From NCBI GenBank assembly GCA_016286345.1, contig JAEESL010000001.1:1-50218 (forward strand): 50,218 bases of DNA. The letters run 5' to 3'. Below the pieces are notes generated by a model, which worked only from the letters and a program-made list of their open reading frames with translations, ran no database searches and was not told where the DNA came from. This document shows, one piece after another, positions 34,876 to 43,537 of this stretch. The DNA is from Dehalococcoidales bacterium (GTDB taxonomy: Bacteria; Chloroflexota; Dehalococcoidia; Dehalococcoidales; UBA1222). Each line of letters starts with the position of its first letter. Positions within the stretch are counted from its first letter, which is position 1. The translations under genes and the position numbers were made by a program.

Positions 34876-36048
34876 TTAAAGATTGATTTTCAGATAACGT
34901 CTTTTACCGACTTTGAGTAAGTCTCCGTTTTTGAATGAGACAGCAGGATCTGTGACTTTTTCACCGGCAAGTTCGACACCGCCTTGCTGAATAAGACGTC
35001 TTGCTTCTCCCATGCTCTTGGCAAATCCGGCATTGACCATGATCTGTGAAATGTTTGCGCAGTTCCTCGCATCAAAGTCGGGGATCTCATCAGGAATCTC
35101 CTTGTTCTGTACGGTCTTTTTGAAATATGTTTCACCTTCATCGGCTGCTGCTGAATCATACAACTGGGTGATGATATTCTTGGCAAGATCCTTCTTATAT
35201 GTCATGGGATTAACACTGCCGCTCTCAAGATCCTTCTTCATGTCATCAAGGTCTTTCTGGGGAACATCAGTGATCAGTTCAAAGTAATTCATGATCAGGC
35301 TGTCAGGAATGCTCATGACTTTACCGTAGATCTGTTCCGGTGATTCTGTGACTCCGATATAGTTGCCGAGACTCTTGCTCATTTTATGAACGCCGTCGGT
35401 TCCGACAAGCAGCGGTGTCATGACGATATTCTGGGGTCTCTGACCCATCTGTTCCTGAAGCTGTCTTCCGACAAGCAGATTGAATTTCTGGTCATTGCCG
35501 CCGAATTCAACATCGGCTTTGACCATAACTGAATCGTATGCCTGAAGCATAGGATAAATGAATTCAGTGACGGAAATTGGGAGATTGGCATCATATCTCT
35601 TTTTGAAGTCATCTCTCTGAAGGAACTGGGCGATAGTGAACTTTCCGGCAAGCTTCAGGACTTCTGAAAGATTGAAGTTTCCATACCATTCACTTTGCCA
35701 TTTAACTTCGGTTTTATCCTTGTCAACGATAGTGAAGAACTGTTCCATGTATGTCTGGGCGTTGGCTCTGACCTGTTCAGCTGTCAAAACCGGTCTTGTT
35801 GCCGATCTTCCGCTGGGGTCACCGATCTGTGCCGTCCAGTCGCCGACGATAAGAACGACTTTATGTCCCATTTCCTGGAACTGTCGCAGCTTTCTTAAAC
35901 CGACCATATGTCCGAGATGAATATCAGCGGAAGAAGGATCAAATCCTTCTTTGATTCGGAGGATCTCTCCTTTTTCCATTCTTTTCTTGAGATCTTCCTT
36001 AACGATCACCTCTGAAATACCACGTGTTAATAATTCTTCAATATCCAT
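34876..36048 (-). CDS. tyrS: Tyrosine--tRNA ligase
   Basis: Class I aminoacyl-tRNA synthetase of about 390 residues. ATG 36048 (MDIEELLTRG) has GAGG six bases upstream, better than ATG 36066. HIGH-type motif is HLGHMVG, tyrosine-pocket segments are VGDWTAQIGDPSG and GGNDQKFNL, and the KMSKS loop is intact (HKMSKSLGN). The C-terminal S4 RNA-binding domain covers about 325-390 (EARRLIQQGGVELAGEKV). It resembles the TyrZ-like longer form without a bacterial linker insertion. No T-box leader is present, and it lies 19 bases after ribF. Confidence 0.95.
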   Translation of the reverse strand: MDIEELLTRGISEVIVKEDLKKRMEKGEILRIKEGFDPSSADIHLGHMVGLRKLRQFQEMGHKVVLIVGDWTAQIGDPSGRSATRPVLTAEQVRANAQTYMEQFFTIVDKDKTEVKWQSEWYGNFNLSEVLKLAGKFTIAQFLQRDDFKKRYDANLPISVTEFIYPMLQAYDSVMVKADVEFGGNDQKFNLLVGRQLQEQMGQRPQNIVMTPLLVGTDGVHKMSKSLGNYIGVTESPEQIYGKVMSIPDSLIMNYFELITDVPQKDLDDMKKDLESGSVNPMTYKKDLAKNIITQLYDSAAADEGETYFKKTVQNKEIPDEIPDFDARNCANISQIMVNAGFAKSMGEARRLIQQGGVELAGEKVTDPAVSFKNGDLLKVGKRRYLKINL

Positions 36049-36067
36049 ATAATTCCTCTTGTGCATA

Positions 36068-36976
36068 TTAAAGTATGCTGTTTATCGTTTTTATATCCCT
36101 GTTTATCTGATCTGCAAGCGCCTGGGCATTTGCAAATTTGAATTCACCGCGTATGAATTTTATCATTTCAAGTGTTATTGTCTTGCCGTAAATGTCGCCG
36201 CATTCATCAAGAATATGTATTTCTGTCAGTTTCTCATTTCCGTTGAATGTAGGGCGGGTACCGATAAATGAAGCTGAAGGATGCTTTACTCCGTCAATTA
36301 TTGCATATGATGCGTATACTCCGTTAGGTGGAAGGACCTGCTTTGGCTTTTCTGCAAAGTTGGCAGTAGGGATATTCAGTACATCACTGCCGATATGCTT
36401 TCCATGTATGACCGTATCGGTTATTGAAAAAGGACGTCCCATCATCCCGTTCGCTTTTTCAAGGTTACCTTCCATAATGGCTTTTCTTATAGCAGATGAT
36501 GAAATGACTTCATTGCAGTATTCGACTGCAGGTACCTGGATGACTTCTATATTTTTCCTGTCTCCAATATCTTTGAGTACTTCATAATTGCCGGCTCTGT
36601 TTTTGCCGAGAGCAAAATCCCAGCCCAGAACAAGCTTTTTTAAATTGAAAGCGTTGATCAGGTATTCCATGAATATGTCGGGTGAAGTGCCTGCGAGTTC
36701 ATAATTGAATTCAAGAACATGTACTTCATCTATGGAACATGACTTCAATGTTTCGATTCTTTCATCAAGGGGCTGAATGTATTTGAAGGGCTTGTCCTTG
36801 ATGAATAACTCATCAGGATGAGGATAAAATGTCACGGCCAGCTTCCGTCTGTCATTTCCGAGTGCTTCAATGATCTTCTGGTGTCCTCTGTGAACACCGT
36901 CAAATACACCGACGGTTATGGCAGTTCCGGACGAATAGTCGCCTCTGTTTGTTATCGAATCATTAAACATATTCAT
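36068..36976 (-). CDS. ribF: Bifunctional riboflavin kinase / FAD synthetase
   Basis: Makes FMN from riboflavin and then FAD. The 302-residue protein has the N-terminal nucleotidyltransferase domain (VGVFDGVHRGHQKII; VLGWDFALGKNRAG; SSSAIRKAIMEG) and the C-terminal riboflavin kinase domain from about 180 (GKHIGSDVLNIPTANF; PPNGVYASYAIIDG; HILDECGDIYGK). No FMN riboswitch is visible upstream. It lies between an MFS carrier gene (34-base gap) and tyrS (19-base gap), so the three are probably one transcript. Confidence 0.95.
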   Translation of the reverse strand: MNMFNDSITNRGDYSSGTAITVGVFDGVHRGHQKIIEALGNDRRKLAVTFYPHPDELFIKDKPFKYIQPLDERIETLKSCSIDEVHVLEFNYELAGTSPDIFMEYLINAFNLKKLVLGWDFALGKNRAGNYEVLKDIGDRKNIEVIQVPAVEYCNEVISSSAIRKAIMEGNLEKANGMMGRPFSITDTVIHGKHIGSDVLNIPTANFAEKPKQVLPPNGVYASYAIIDGVKHPSASFIGTRPTFNGNEKLTEIHILDECGDIYGKTITLEMIKFIRGEFKFANAQALADQINRDIKTINSIL

Positions 36977-37010
36977 TAATTATAAAAGAAAAGGTATGAA
37001 TATGACTAAT

Positions 37011-38255
37011 TTACTTGGATTTTATCTTCAGTAATATTGTCATACCAATCAGCATATAGACGATTATGCCTATAAACATCACATTGTAACCTGAGTTGAC
37101 ACTCTGTGCATTGAAGTAGTCTATCAATGGTCCCATGATTCTCGAACATGCGCCGCCCATAGTACTTGCCATTGCTGCAATGCCGAGATACAGAGCTTCA
37201 TTGCCTTCAATTATCATACTGTTTGCCATAGCCCAGTTTGCAGGATTGAACAATCCGATTGCTGCTCCCATGAAGAATGCTCCGATCAGCAGGAAGACTG
37301 TTGTTTTAGGCATAAGAAGTATGAAAACAAGTGCAAGGAGTCCGGTCATTGATCCTGCCAGTGATACTCTTTTATTGCCGATTTTGTCACTCAGTACTCC
37401 TGCAGGATAGGTGAATATCAGCATGCCTGCTCCTGCTGACGCAATTATGAATATAAATGATCCTGCAGCATTCTGTGATTTGAGCACATCCTGTATGTAA
37501 TAGAGTGCAAACTGCTGCAGTGTTGTAGAAGCCATGAAGATAAAGAACCTGGACCCGACCAGGAGTTTCAAATTCCTGGACCATTTAATGCGGAAGAAGT
37601 CAGAGAAATTCGGTCTGCTGTCCGCAATGGTTACTGACAGAGGAGGTTCATCCACGAGAATCAGAGTGAGTAAACCTGTAATGACGAGTATTGTTCCGCA
37701 AACGACCAGTGTCAGATAGAAATAATTGATATTTCCTGTTTCTGCATATTGGTCCATGATGAATGGGCTTATAAGCACCATCAGTGCTCCTCCAAGAACT
37801 TCAAGGAAACTCTTTACTGAAGAAGCTTTTCCTCTGTGGGAAACCTCTATTTTTTCAGGGAGCAGGGCCTGTGTCGCAGTCTGTGCAGTATTTGAAGACA
37901 ACTGTAGGAAACAGTAGGCAATGAATATAGTCAGATATGATCCTGCTGTTCCGAAAAAGGTCAGCGACAGAAGCATAAGAAGTATGCCGATTGCAATATA
38001 TGGTTTTCTGCGTCCGAATCTCGAAGACGTAACATCGGATAATCTGCCAATAAGGGGCTGGGTAAGAATACCGATCACCATTCCGCAGAATGTAAGGATG
38101 CTCAGATAAGTGCTTTTCTTCGATACATCCACAAGATCAAGTATTCGCATCGGAAGAACATATGAGTGAATGCTTTGCCATAGACCTGTAATTCCGAAGG
38201 CAAGAAGATTGAGTTTGAAAAAGTCTTTGGCCAGGGATTTGTTCGAGGAATTCAT
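37011..38255 (-). CDS. Major facilitator superfamily transporter
   Basis: Secondary carrier of 414 residues with about 12 helices. The loop 2-3 signature reads IGRLSDVTSSRFGRRKPYI, and the corresponding loop after TM8 reads AGVLSDKIGNKRVSLAGS. The RFGRRKPYI form resembles sugar-type MFS members, but the substrate is unknown. Co-direction with ribF might hint at flavin or precursor uptake; that is weak positional inference. The start lies about 110 bases from the Fic-like gene, which is transcribed divergently. Confidence 0.85.
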   Translation of the reverse strand: MNSSNKSLAKDFFKLNLLAFGITGLWQSIHSYVLPMRILDLVDVSKKSTYLSILTFCGMVIGILTQPLIGRLSDVTSSRFGRRKPYIAIGILLMLLSLTFFGTAGSYLTIFIAYCFLQLSSNTAQTATQALLPEKIEVSHRGKASSVKSFLEVLGGALMVLISPFIMDQYAETGNINYFYLTLVVCGTILVITGLLTLILVDEPPLSVTIADSRPNFSDFFRIKWSRNLKLLVGSRFFIFMASTTLQQFALYYIQDVLKSQNAAGSFIFIIASAGAGMLIFTYPAGVLSDKIGNKRVSLAGSMTGLLALVFILLMPKTTVFLLIGAFFMGAAIGLFNPANWAMANSMIIEGNEALYLGIAAMASTMGGACSRIMGPLIDYFNAQSVNSGYNVMFIGIIVYMLIGMTILLKIKSK

Positions 38256-38312
38256 AAGAAAAATATACTCCTTAATCTCTGCGTGTCAATACTGAATTAT
38301 CAGGATTTATAT

Positions 38313-38341
38313 TTCACAAAAAATAACTTGTTCGGTATAAT
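38313..38341 (+). promoter_or_regulatory. Probable promoter of the Fic-like / plsY transcript
   Basis: TTCACA (38313-38318), 17 bases, TATAAT (38336-38341). The Fic-like ATG follows 23 bases later with TTGGAG as ribosome site. Confidence 0.6.
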
Positions 38342-38364
38342 AAAGCACAAGTTGGAGCATTAAT

Positions 38365-39432
38365 ATGGCGTATAAACCTGATTTTGTTATTACTGCGAGT
38401 ATCCTGAACAAACTCGCTTCCATATCTGAAATTATCGGTCGTTTTTCATTGGGCAACAGCCTTGAAAAAGACACGTATCTCCAGAGGGAGTATCGTGTCG
38501 GAAACATTTTCTCTAACTGCATGGCTGAAAACATGAATGTAGATTATGACGATGTCCAGAGAGTTGTTGAGGAACCCACGTTGGATCCTGCATTCAAGGT
38601 GGTCAATAACAACAACCTTGCATATGAGGAATTCATGGGACTGGATCCTTACAGCGTTTCTGATCTTCTTCACCTTCATAATACTTTGATGAATGGGCTC
38701 AGCTATGATGCAGGTCTTTTCAGACGTGCTGCCGGCGGGGTATACAACGGCAAAAGGCTTATTCATTCGGGAACTTCACCGGATTATATCCAGGCTTCAG
38801 TTGAACAGCTCATGACCTGGGCAAAGACCACCAATCTTCATCCTCTGATCGTAAGCATTATTTTCCAGTATCAGCTTCAGTACATATATCCTTTTACTGT
38901 CGGAAACGGAAAGGTAGTCAGGATGTGGCAGCTCCTTCTCATGTACAGATGGAAACATTTTCTGGGATATCTTCCTCTCGAAAAGTTCATCAACGAGAGA
39001 AGGGATGCCTATTATGCTTCCCTTGAACAGTCAAATCTGGAACTGGATGTTGCTCCTTTTGTTGATTTTATGCTCGATGTCATTTATGACGCATTGTATG
39101 ATGTTCCTGAATATACAGAGCCGGCTGCTTCTATACCGGATGACACCGATTTTTTCAGCTTTGGTGACGATGACGAAGAAGAGTCCGTTGAATATAACAC
39201 TCCTGCTGATGTCAACAGACCTTTGGAAATGTCTATACAGGTTGAAAAACTGATGAATGTTATAGGCGACAGAACGATGACAGCAAGACAGCTGCTGAGT
39301 GAACTCGGTCTGCATCACCGTCAGTCATTCCGAAAACTATATATACAGCCTGCTATCGAAATGGGTCTTATTGAAATGACTGTTCCTGATAAGCCCAACA
39401 GCAGAAACCAGCGTTACAGAAAAGTTAGATAA
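38365..39432 (+). CDS. Fic-domain protein with a degenerate active-site motif
   Basis: Protein of 355 residues resembling Fic family proteins. An N-terminal helical region contains ASISEIIGRF, comparable in place to the inhibitory helix of self-inhibited Fic proteins. The Fic core has LHNTLMNGLSYDAGLFRR and then IYPFTVGNGKVVR (174-186). The canonical motif is HPFxDGNGRxxR, so the catalytic His is Tyr175, the Asp is Val179 and the first Arg is Lys183. The TAT codon differs from CAT by one base. An acidic linker (about 255-285, DDDEEESVEY) precedes a C-terminal winged-helix-like domain (MTARQLLSELGLHHRQSFRKLY). Loss of His predicts no ordinary AMP transfer. It may be a DNA-binding pseudoenzyme or use another chemistry. 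plsY follows 11 bases later. Confidence 0.8.
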   Translation: MAYKPDFVITASILNKLASISEIIGRFSLGNSLEKDTYLQREYRVGNIFSNCMAENMNVDYDDVQRVVEEPTLDPAFKVVNNNNLAYEEFMGLDPYSVSDLLHLHNTLMNGLSYDAGLFRRAAGGVYNGKRLIHSGTSPDYIQASVEQLMTWAKTTNLHPLIVSIIFQYQLQYIYPFTVGNGKVVRMWQLLLMYRWKHFLGYLPLEKFINERRDAYYASLEQSNLELDVAPFVDFMLDVIYDALYDVPEYTEPAASIPDDTDFFSFGDDDEEESVEYNTPADVNRPLEMSIQVEKLMNVIGDRTMTARQLLSELGLHHRQSFRKLYIQPAIEMGLIEMTVPDKPNSRNQRYRKVR

Positions 39433-39443
39433 GGGGAATAATT

Positions 39444-40064
39444 ATGGTTTGGAAAATTGTCTTAGTGTTTGTTGCTGCGTATTTGATGGGATCGATTCCC
39501 ACTGCATATATCCTGGGAAAATTGGTTAAAGGTATTGATATCAGAACTGTTGGCAGCCATAACATGGGCACTATGAACACTGTATATACCATTGGCCTAT
39601 GGGCAGGTATCGTAGTGTTGATTTTTGATCTTGCAAAAGGTGCAGGAGCTGTTCTCCTGGCAAGATATCTTGGTCTAAGTGATATTATTCAGTTTATTGC
39701 CGGTATTATTGCCATCCTCGGTCATAATTATCCTGTATGGCTTAAATTCAAGGGCGGTAAAGGCGGGGCTACTGCAATCGGCGCAACATCTGCTTTTCTT
39801 CCTCAGATATGGTTTATTTCGTTTCCTATCTTTTTGATTCTTCTCCTTATCCTCAGGACTCCTACGATCTCTTATGGTATAGCCATGGTTACCTTTCCTA
39901 TTCTCGGCGCTATTTTCTATCCTGAGACTAACATCTGGTGGTTTACACTCATCTACATTCTTATCCCTTATCTGAGCTATATCCCGAGACTTATAGAGAT
40001 GAGGAAAAAGGGCGGAAGCTGGAAACATGTCTTCAAGCGTGACAGCGTAAAAGACCGTTTTTAA
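39444..40064 (+). CDS. plsY: Acyl-phosphate:glycerol-3-phosphate acyltransferase
   Basis: Membrane enzyme that adds the first acyl chain to glycerol 3-phosphate from acyl phosphate. The 206 residues show about five helices, GSIPTAYILGKL near the N-terminus, DIRTVGSHNMGTMNTVYTIG, and GHNYPVWLKFKGGKGGATAIG. The usual glycerol-phosphate loop is GSGNxGATN; here it reads GSHNMGTMN, a noticeable variant in a conserved site. SD GGGG lies seven bases before ATG. It is downstream of the Fic-like gene on one transcript. The family assignment is firm, the substrate less so because of the changed loop. Confidence 0.88.
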   Translation: MVWKIVLVFVAAYLMGSIPTAYILGKLVKGIDIRTVGSHNMGTMNTVYTIGLWAGIVVLIFDLAKGAGAVLLARYLGLSDIIQFIAGIIAILGHNYPVWLKFKGGKGGATAIGATSAFLPQIWFISFPIFLILLLILRTPTISYGIAMVTFPILGAIFYPETNIWWFTLIYILIPYLSYIPRLIEMRKKGGSWKHVFKRDSVKDRF

Positions 40065-40087
40065 TCCGTACTGCTATACTCTTTTTT

Positions 40088-40157
40088 GATGCATTTTATG
40101 CATCGGTGCGTCAACTTTACTTTAATTAAATAAAGTGATAAATTGTTAACACGTTAA
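40088..40157 (+). promoter_or_regulatory. Palindromes upstream of the YerC-like repressor gene
   Basis: Two inverted repeats lie before the TrpR-like gene: GATGCAT-ttt-ATGCATC (40088-40104) and TTAAC-ac-GTTAA (40146-40157). Neither is followed by a T-run, so they are not terminators. Since the gene encodes a TrpR-type repressor, they are candidate autoregulatory operators; this is inference. Confidence 0.35.
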
Positions 40158-40174
40158 ATTTGGAGAGGTTAATT

Positions 40175-40474
40175 ATGGGTGATTTGCACACTAAGGAAAT
40201 GGATTGCCTTTTTGAAATCATTCTTCACCTGAAAACAAAAGAGGACTGTTACGACCTGTTTGAGGATATGTGCACAATCCGTGAAATGAAGGATATGTCT
40301 CAGCGTCTTCAGGTCGCGATCATGCTAGATCAGGGTATGAATTATCAGGAAGTGTCTGAAAAGACCGGTGTCAGTTCTGCAACCATCAGCCGTGTTAACC
40401 GATGCCTTAATTACGGTTCCGGAGGATACAGAAAAGCAATTGACTATATCAATGGAAAAGACAACAAAAAGTAA
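40175..40474 (+). CDS. YerC/TrpR-family transcriptional repressor
   Basis: Helix-turn-helix protein of 99 residues. ATG 40175 (MGDLHTKEMD) is preferred because GGAGAGG precedes it by six bases; ATG 40160 lacks a site. Features of the YerC/YecD group of TrpR relatives are FEDMCTIREMKDMSQRLQVAIMLDQG and the HTH YQEVSEKTGVSSATISRVNRCLNYGSGGY. TrpR itself senses tryptophan; YerC relatives regulate amino-acid genes. It lies 27 bases before an amino-acid binding-protein gene, so it most likely heads and controls that ABC operon. Confidence 0.85.
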   Translation: MGDLHTKEMDCLFEIILHLKTKEDCYDLFEDMCTIREMKDMSQRLQVAIMLDQGMNYQEVSEKTGVSSATISRVNRCLNYGSGGYRKAIDYINGKDNKK

Positions 40475-40501
40475 AAAACAAGAAAGAAGGATAGGGGATT
40501 T

Positions 40502-41287
40502 ATGAAAAAAGTTTTAGCTTTGATTCTGGCAAGTCTTATGATCATCTCCACAGTACTCTCTGTAGGCTGTAAGAGTGAATATGGAAAGGGTTATACATTC
40601 AAACATGGTTTTGATATGGAATATCCTCCTTATTCATACCGACAGGATGACGGCAACTACGGCGGGTTCGATATCGATATGTGCAAAAAAGTCTGCGAAT
40701 ACTACGGTTGGACCTATGAACCTGTTCCCATCAACTGGGATACTAAAAAGGCTGAACTTGATTCAGGCGCTATTGACTGCATCTGGTCAGGTTTTACAAT
40801 CGAAGGTCTTGAAAACGATTATGCCTGGTCCAAGGTTTATTCAAATAACTCACAGGTCGTTCTTGTAAAGAAAGATTCACCCATTAAAAAGGTTTCCGAC
40901 CTTGCCGGTAAATTAGTCGGCGTACAGAATGATACATCAGGCTGGAAACTCCTCACTGACGGTGATCAGAAGGCTCTTACCTCTACATTCAAGGAACTTA
41001 AGGTCTATGAAAACTTCACCGTTGCAGTACAGGATCTCAAGGCAAATGGAATTGATGCTGTAGCAATCGACATTACTGCTGCAAGATATTACACCAAAGA
41101 TGATGCAAGCCTTGTTATTCTCGATGAAGTACTTGGTGCTGAAACTTATGGAATCGGTTTCCGTGTTGCTGACACTGAACTTCGCGATAAAGTAAATGCA
41201 GCAATCGATGCTCTTTACAAAGACGGAACATTCCAGAAAGTCGCAAACAACTATCCTGATATTTCAGAATACCTTTGCTGGGAATAG
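40502..41287 (+). CDS. Polar amino-acid ABC transporter substrate-binding lipoprotein
   Basis: Lipoprotein of 261 residues with signal peptide MKKVLALILASLMII and lipobox LSVGC. The SBP_bac_3 fold is clear: GFDMEYPPYSYRQDDGNYGGFDIDMCKKV, DCIWSGFTIE, VYSNNSQVVLVKK, GKLVGVQNDTSG and the closing ALYKDGTFQKVANNYP. Such proteins bind glutamine, histidine, arginine, cystine or similar. Here the ligand-contact Arg usual in this fold is not obvious by eye, so the ligand is undecided. It is followed by permease and ATPase genes, separated by a hairpin. Confidence 0.9.
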   Translation: MKKVLALILASLMIISTVLSVGCKSEYGKGYTFKHGFDMEYPPYSYRQDDGNYGGFDIDMCKKVCEYYGWTYEPVPINWDTKKAELDSGAIDCIWSGFTIEGLENDYAWSKVYSNNSQVVLVKKDSPIKKVSDLAGKLVGVQNDTSGWKLLTDGDQKALTSTFKELKVYENFTVAVQDLKANGIDAVAIDITAARYYTKDDASLVILDEVLGAETYGIGFRVADTELRDKVNAAIDALYKDGTFQKVANNYPDISEYLCWE

Positions 41288-41303
41288 TTTAGATTAATGA
41301 TCA

Positions 41304-41335
41304 GCCGGGGGAATGCACTCTTCATTTCCCCCGGC
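41304..41335 (+). other. GC-rich hairpin between binding-protein and permease genes
   Basis: Stem GCCGGGGGAA (41304-41313) with TTCCCCCGGC (41326-41335), loop of 12 bases, followed by GTTTG, not a true U-tract. Such hairpins after a binding-protein gene often stabilise the upstream message or attenuate readthrough, giving more binding protein than membrane subunits. That role is inferred from position. Confidence 0.6.
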
Positions 41336-41357
41336 GTTTGCATAAAAGGGGAATGCC

Positions 41358-42005
41358 ATGACAATACAGACAATGCTACTTACTATGGGCAGCGGCATGT
41401 TGAAAACGTGCGGGATTTTTATCCTCTCACTTATTTTCTCATTGCCTCTGGGTATGGTTGTCTGTTTCCTGCGCAAATCAAAGAACAAATTCGTAAGCAA
41501 CGTAACCAGGTTCTTTATTTCGGTGCTCCGCGGTACACCTCTCATGCTCCAGCTGATGGTGTGGTATTTCGGCCCGTTTTATCTTTTTCAATGGAGTATC
41601 CGAACATGGCGTTTTCCTGCTCTGATCGTCGGTTTTTCCATTAATTATGCTGCTTACTTTGCAGAGATATACCGTGGCGGTATTGAATCAATGGCAATCG
41701 GACAGTATGAAGCAGCTGAAGTCCTGGGTTATACAAAGACACAGACCTTTTTTAAGATCATTCTTCCTCAGGTCATTAAACGTGTACTGCCTGCCGTTAC
41801 AAATGAAGTGATTACTCTTGTCAAGGATACATCTCTTGCATTCACTCTTGCTTATCAGGAAGTTTTCTCTATTTCAAAACAGATTGCCAGCAAGGAAAAC
41901 TCTCTTATCCCGTTCGTTGTCGCAGGTGTTTTCTACTATGTGGCCAATTATGTTGTGGCATTTGTAATGGAAAGAATTGAAAAGAGACTGAACTATTACA
42001 AATAG
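41358..42005 (+). CDS. Polar amino-acid ABC transporter permease
   Basis: Permease of 215 residues, HisM/GlnP class, with about five helices. The conserved segments are [15 protein letters not shown] near residue 60 and the EAA loop ([25 protein letters not shown]), then [31 protein letters not shown] precedes the ATG. As there is a single permease gene, the channel is probably a homodimer. The ATPase gene starts 10 bases after the stop. Confidence 0.93.
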   Translation: MTIQTMLLTMGSGMLKTCGIFILSLIFSLPLGMVVCFLRKSKNKFVSNVTRFFISVLRGTPLMLQLMVWYFGPFYLFQWSIRTWRFPALIVGFSINYAAYFAEIYRGGIESMAIGQYEAAEVLGYTKTQTFFKIILPQVIKRVLPAVTNEVITLVKDTSLAFTLAYQEVFSISKQIASKENSLIPFVVAGVFYYVANYVVAFVMERIEKRLNYYK

Positions 42006-42015
42006 GAGACCATCG

Positions 42016-42777
42016 ATGAATATTCTTACTATGAAAAATATTGAAAAAAGCTTCGGTGATCTTCAGGTCATCAAAAACGTTTCTCTTTCCGTGGATAACG
42101 GTGAGGTCGTTTCTATCATCGGTCCGTCCGGATCAGGCAAATCAACTCTTCTCAGATGTGCCACCTTTCTGGAAACGATCGATTCAGGATTGATTAAGTA
42201 TGAGGATAAGATCGCAGTTCAGAATGATGAGAACGGAGTTGCCCGTTATGTCCCTCAGAAGGAACTCAAGAATATAAAAAGAGTCTTCGGACTGGTCTTC
42301 CAGCAGTTTAATCTATTTCCGCATTTTTCCGTGATCAAGAATGTCACAGATGCTCCTATTAGTGTTCAGAAACGTAATAAAGACGAAGTCAAGGAAGAGG
42401 CTATGGGTATCCTGAAAAAAATGGGGCTTGAAGATAAAGCAGATGCCTATCCTTATCAGCTTTCAGGCGGTCAGCAGCAGAGAGTTGCAATAGCCCGTGC
42501 TCTTGCCATGAATCCCGACATTCTTTTCTTTGACGAACCTACTTCGGCTCTTGATCCTGAGCTGACAGGGGAAGTACTTAAAGTTATACGACAGCTTGCC
42601 GATGAAAAGATGACAATGGTTGTCGTTACTCATGAAATGCCTTTTGCCAGAGCTGTTTCAGACAGAGTTATCTTTATTGATGGCGGTGTGATCGTCGAGG
42701 AAGGTGATCCTGAAATCGTTCTCGGCAATCCTACCAAAGAAAGAACCAAACAGTTCCTCAAGAATTACCAGAGATAG
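42016..42777 (+). CDS. Polar amino-acid ABC transporter ATPase
   Basis: ATPase of 253 residues, GlnQ/HisP class. Motifs: Walker [11 protein letters not shown]-loop [15 protein letters not shown], signature [17 protein letters not shown], Walker [14 protein letters not shown]-loop VVTHEM. SD GGAG lies seven bases before ATG. It closes the YerC-like/binding protein/permease/ATPase operon. Its stop is one base from the end of the convergent mntP gene, with no terminator between. Confidence 0.94.
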   Translation: MNILTMKNIEKSFGDLQVIKNVSLSVDNGEVVSIIGPSGSGKSTLLRCATFLETIDSGLIKYEDKIAVQNDENGVARYVPQKELKNIKRVFGLVFQQFNLFPHFSVIKNVTDAPISVQKRNKDEVKEEAMGILKKMGLEDKADAYPYQLSGGQQQRVAIARALAMNPDILFFDEPTSALDPELTGEVLKVIRQLADEKMTMVVVTHEMPFARAVSDRVIFIDGGVIVEEGDPEIVLGNPTKERTKQFLKNYQR

Positions 42778-42778
42778 G

Positions 42779-43360
42779 TTATTTATCAAACAGCGAAAAG
42801 ATACCCAGCAGGATAAGAATGATTCCTCCTGCGATCTGCGCACCTTTCTTAAATCTTGAACCGAACAGATTTCCGATTTTTACTCCTGCAGCAGAAATGA
42901 TCAGTGTGATTATTCCGATTATTACAGCTGCAAACAGAGTATTAGCAATGTGACCTGCATTCAGTATCTCGACCGGGATTGCAACAAAAGTGATCCCGAC
43001 AGCAAGTGCATCGATGCTGGTTGCTATCGCAAGCATAAGCATTGTCCTGAATCCCAGATCGGCACTCTCTTCTTCGACATCATTCTTTTTAGACAGTGCT
43101 TCTCTGATCATATTGATACCTATCAGTACGAGAAGGATAAAAGCAACGATCGGAGCAACGATATCGATCCATTTTTCAAACAGTGAGCTTAAAAGGTAAC
43201 CGATGGTAGGCATTAAAGCCTGGAATATACCGAACCACAGTCCGCATATCAGGCATTCTTTCAGAGTTATTTTGTGTATGGCAAGCCCTTTGCAGACTGA
43301 AACGGCGAATGCATCCATAGAAAGACCGACTGACAAAATCAGAATCTCAACAAGTCCCAT
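42779..43360 (-). CDS. mntP: Manganese efflux pump MntP
   Basis: Membrane exporter of manganese, 193 residues, about six helices in two homologous halves. Each half carries the conserved metal-site motif: SMDAFAVSVCKG (about 15-26) and TSIDALAVGITF (about 113-124), with the membrane aspartates typical of MntP. It is transcribed alone. In the roughly 175 bases upstream I see no yybP-ykoY type manganese riboswitch, so its control is not explained by the sequence. Confidence 0.92.
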   Translation of the reverse strand: MGLVEILILSVGLSMDAFAVSVCKGLAIHKITLKECLICGLWFGIFQALMPTIGYLLSSLFEKWIDIVAPIVAFILLVLIGINMIREALSKKNDVEEESADLGFRTMLMLAIATSIDALAVGITFVAIPVEILNAGHIANTLFAAVIIGIITLIISAAGVKIGNLFGSRFKKGAQIAGGIILILLGIFSLFDK

Positions 43361-43537
43361 TTATCAAAGTCCTTTTTTCGCCTTTCCCGATACCGTTTAT
43401 AACGATGAACCATTATATCGTACATCATTTGTGCAATGAGTTGTTTATAATTTACAAAAAGCAGATTTCCAGAAATTGTTTTGTATGCGTATTAGTTACG
43501 TATTAAAATATTTCATATCAGAATCAAAGGAAATAAT

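Noticed and set aside
40088-40104. Intrinsic terminator after plsY
   Set aside because: The GATGCAT/ATGCATC stem is only 7 bp and no T-run follows it on either strand; it is better kept as a possible operator.
43361-43537. Manganese (yybP-ykoY) riboswitch before mntP
   Set aside because: The divergent spacer is about 175 bases and AT-rich, without the paired GC-rich loops of that element.
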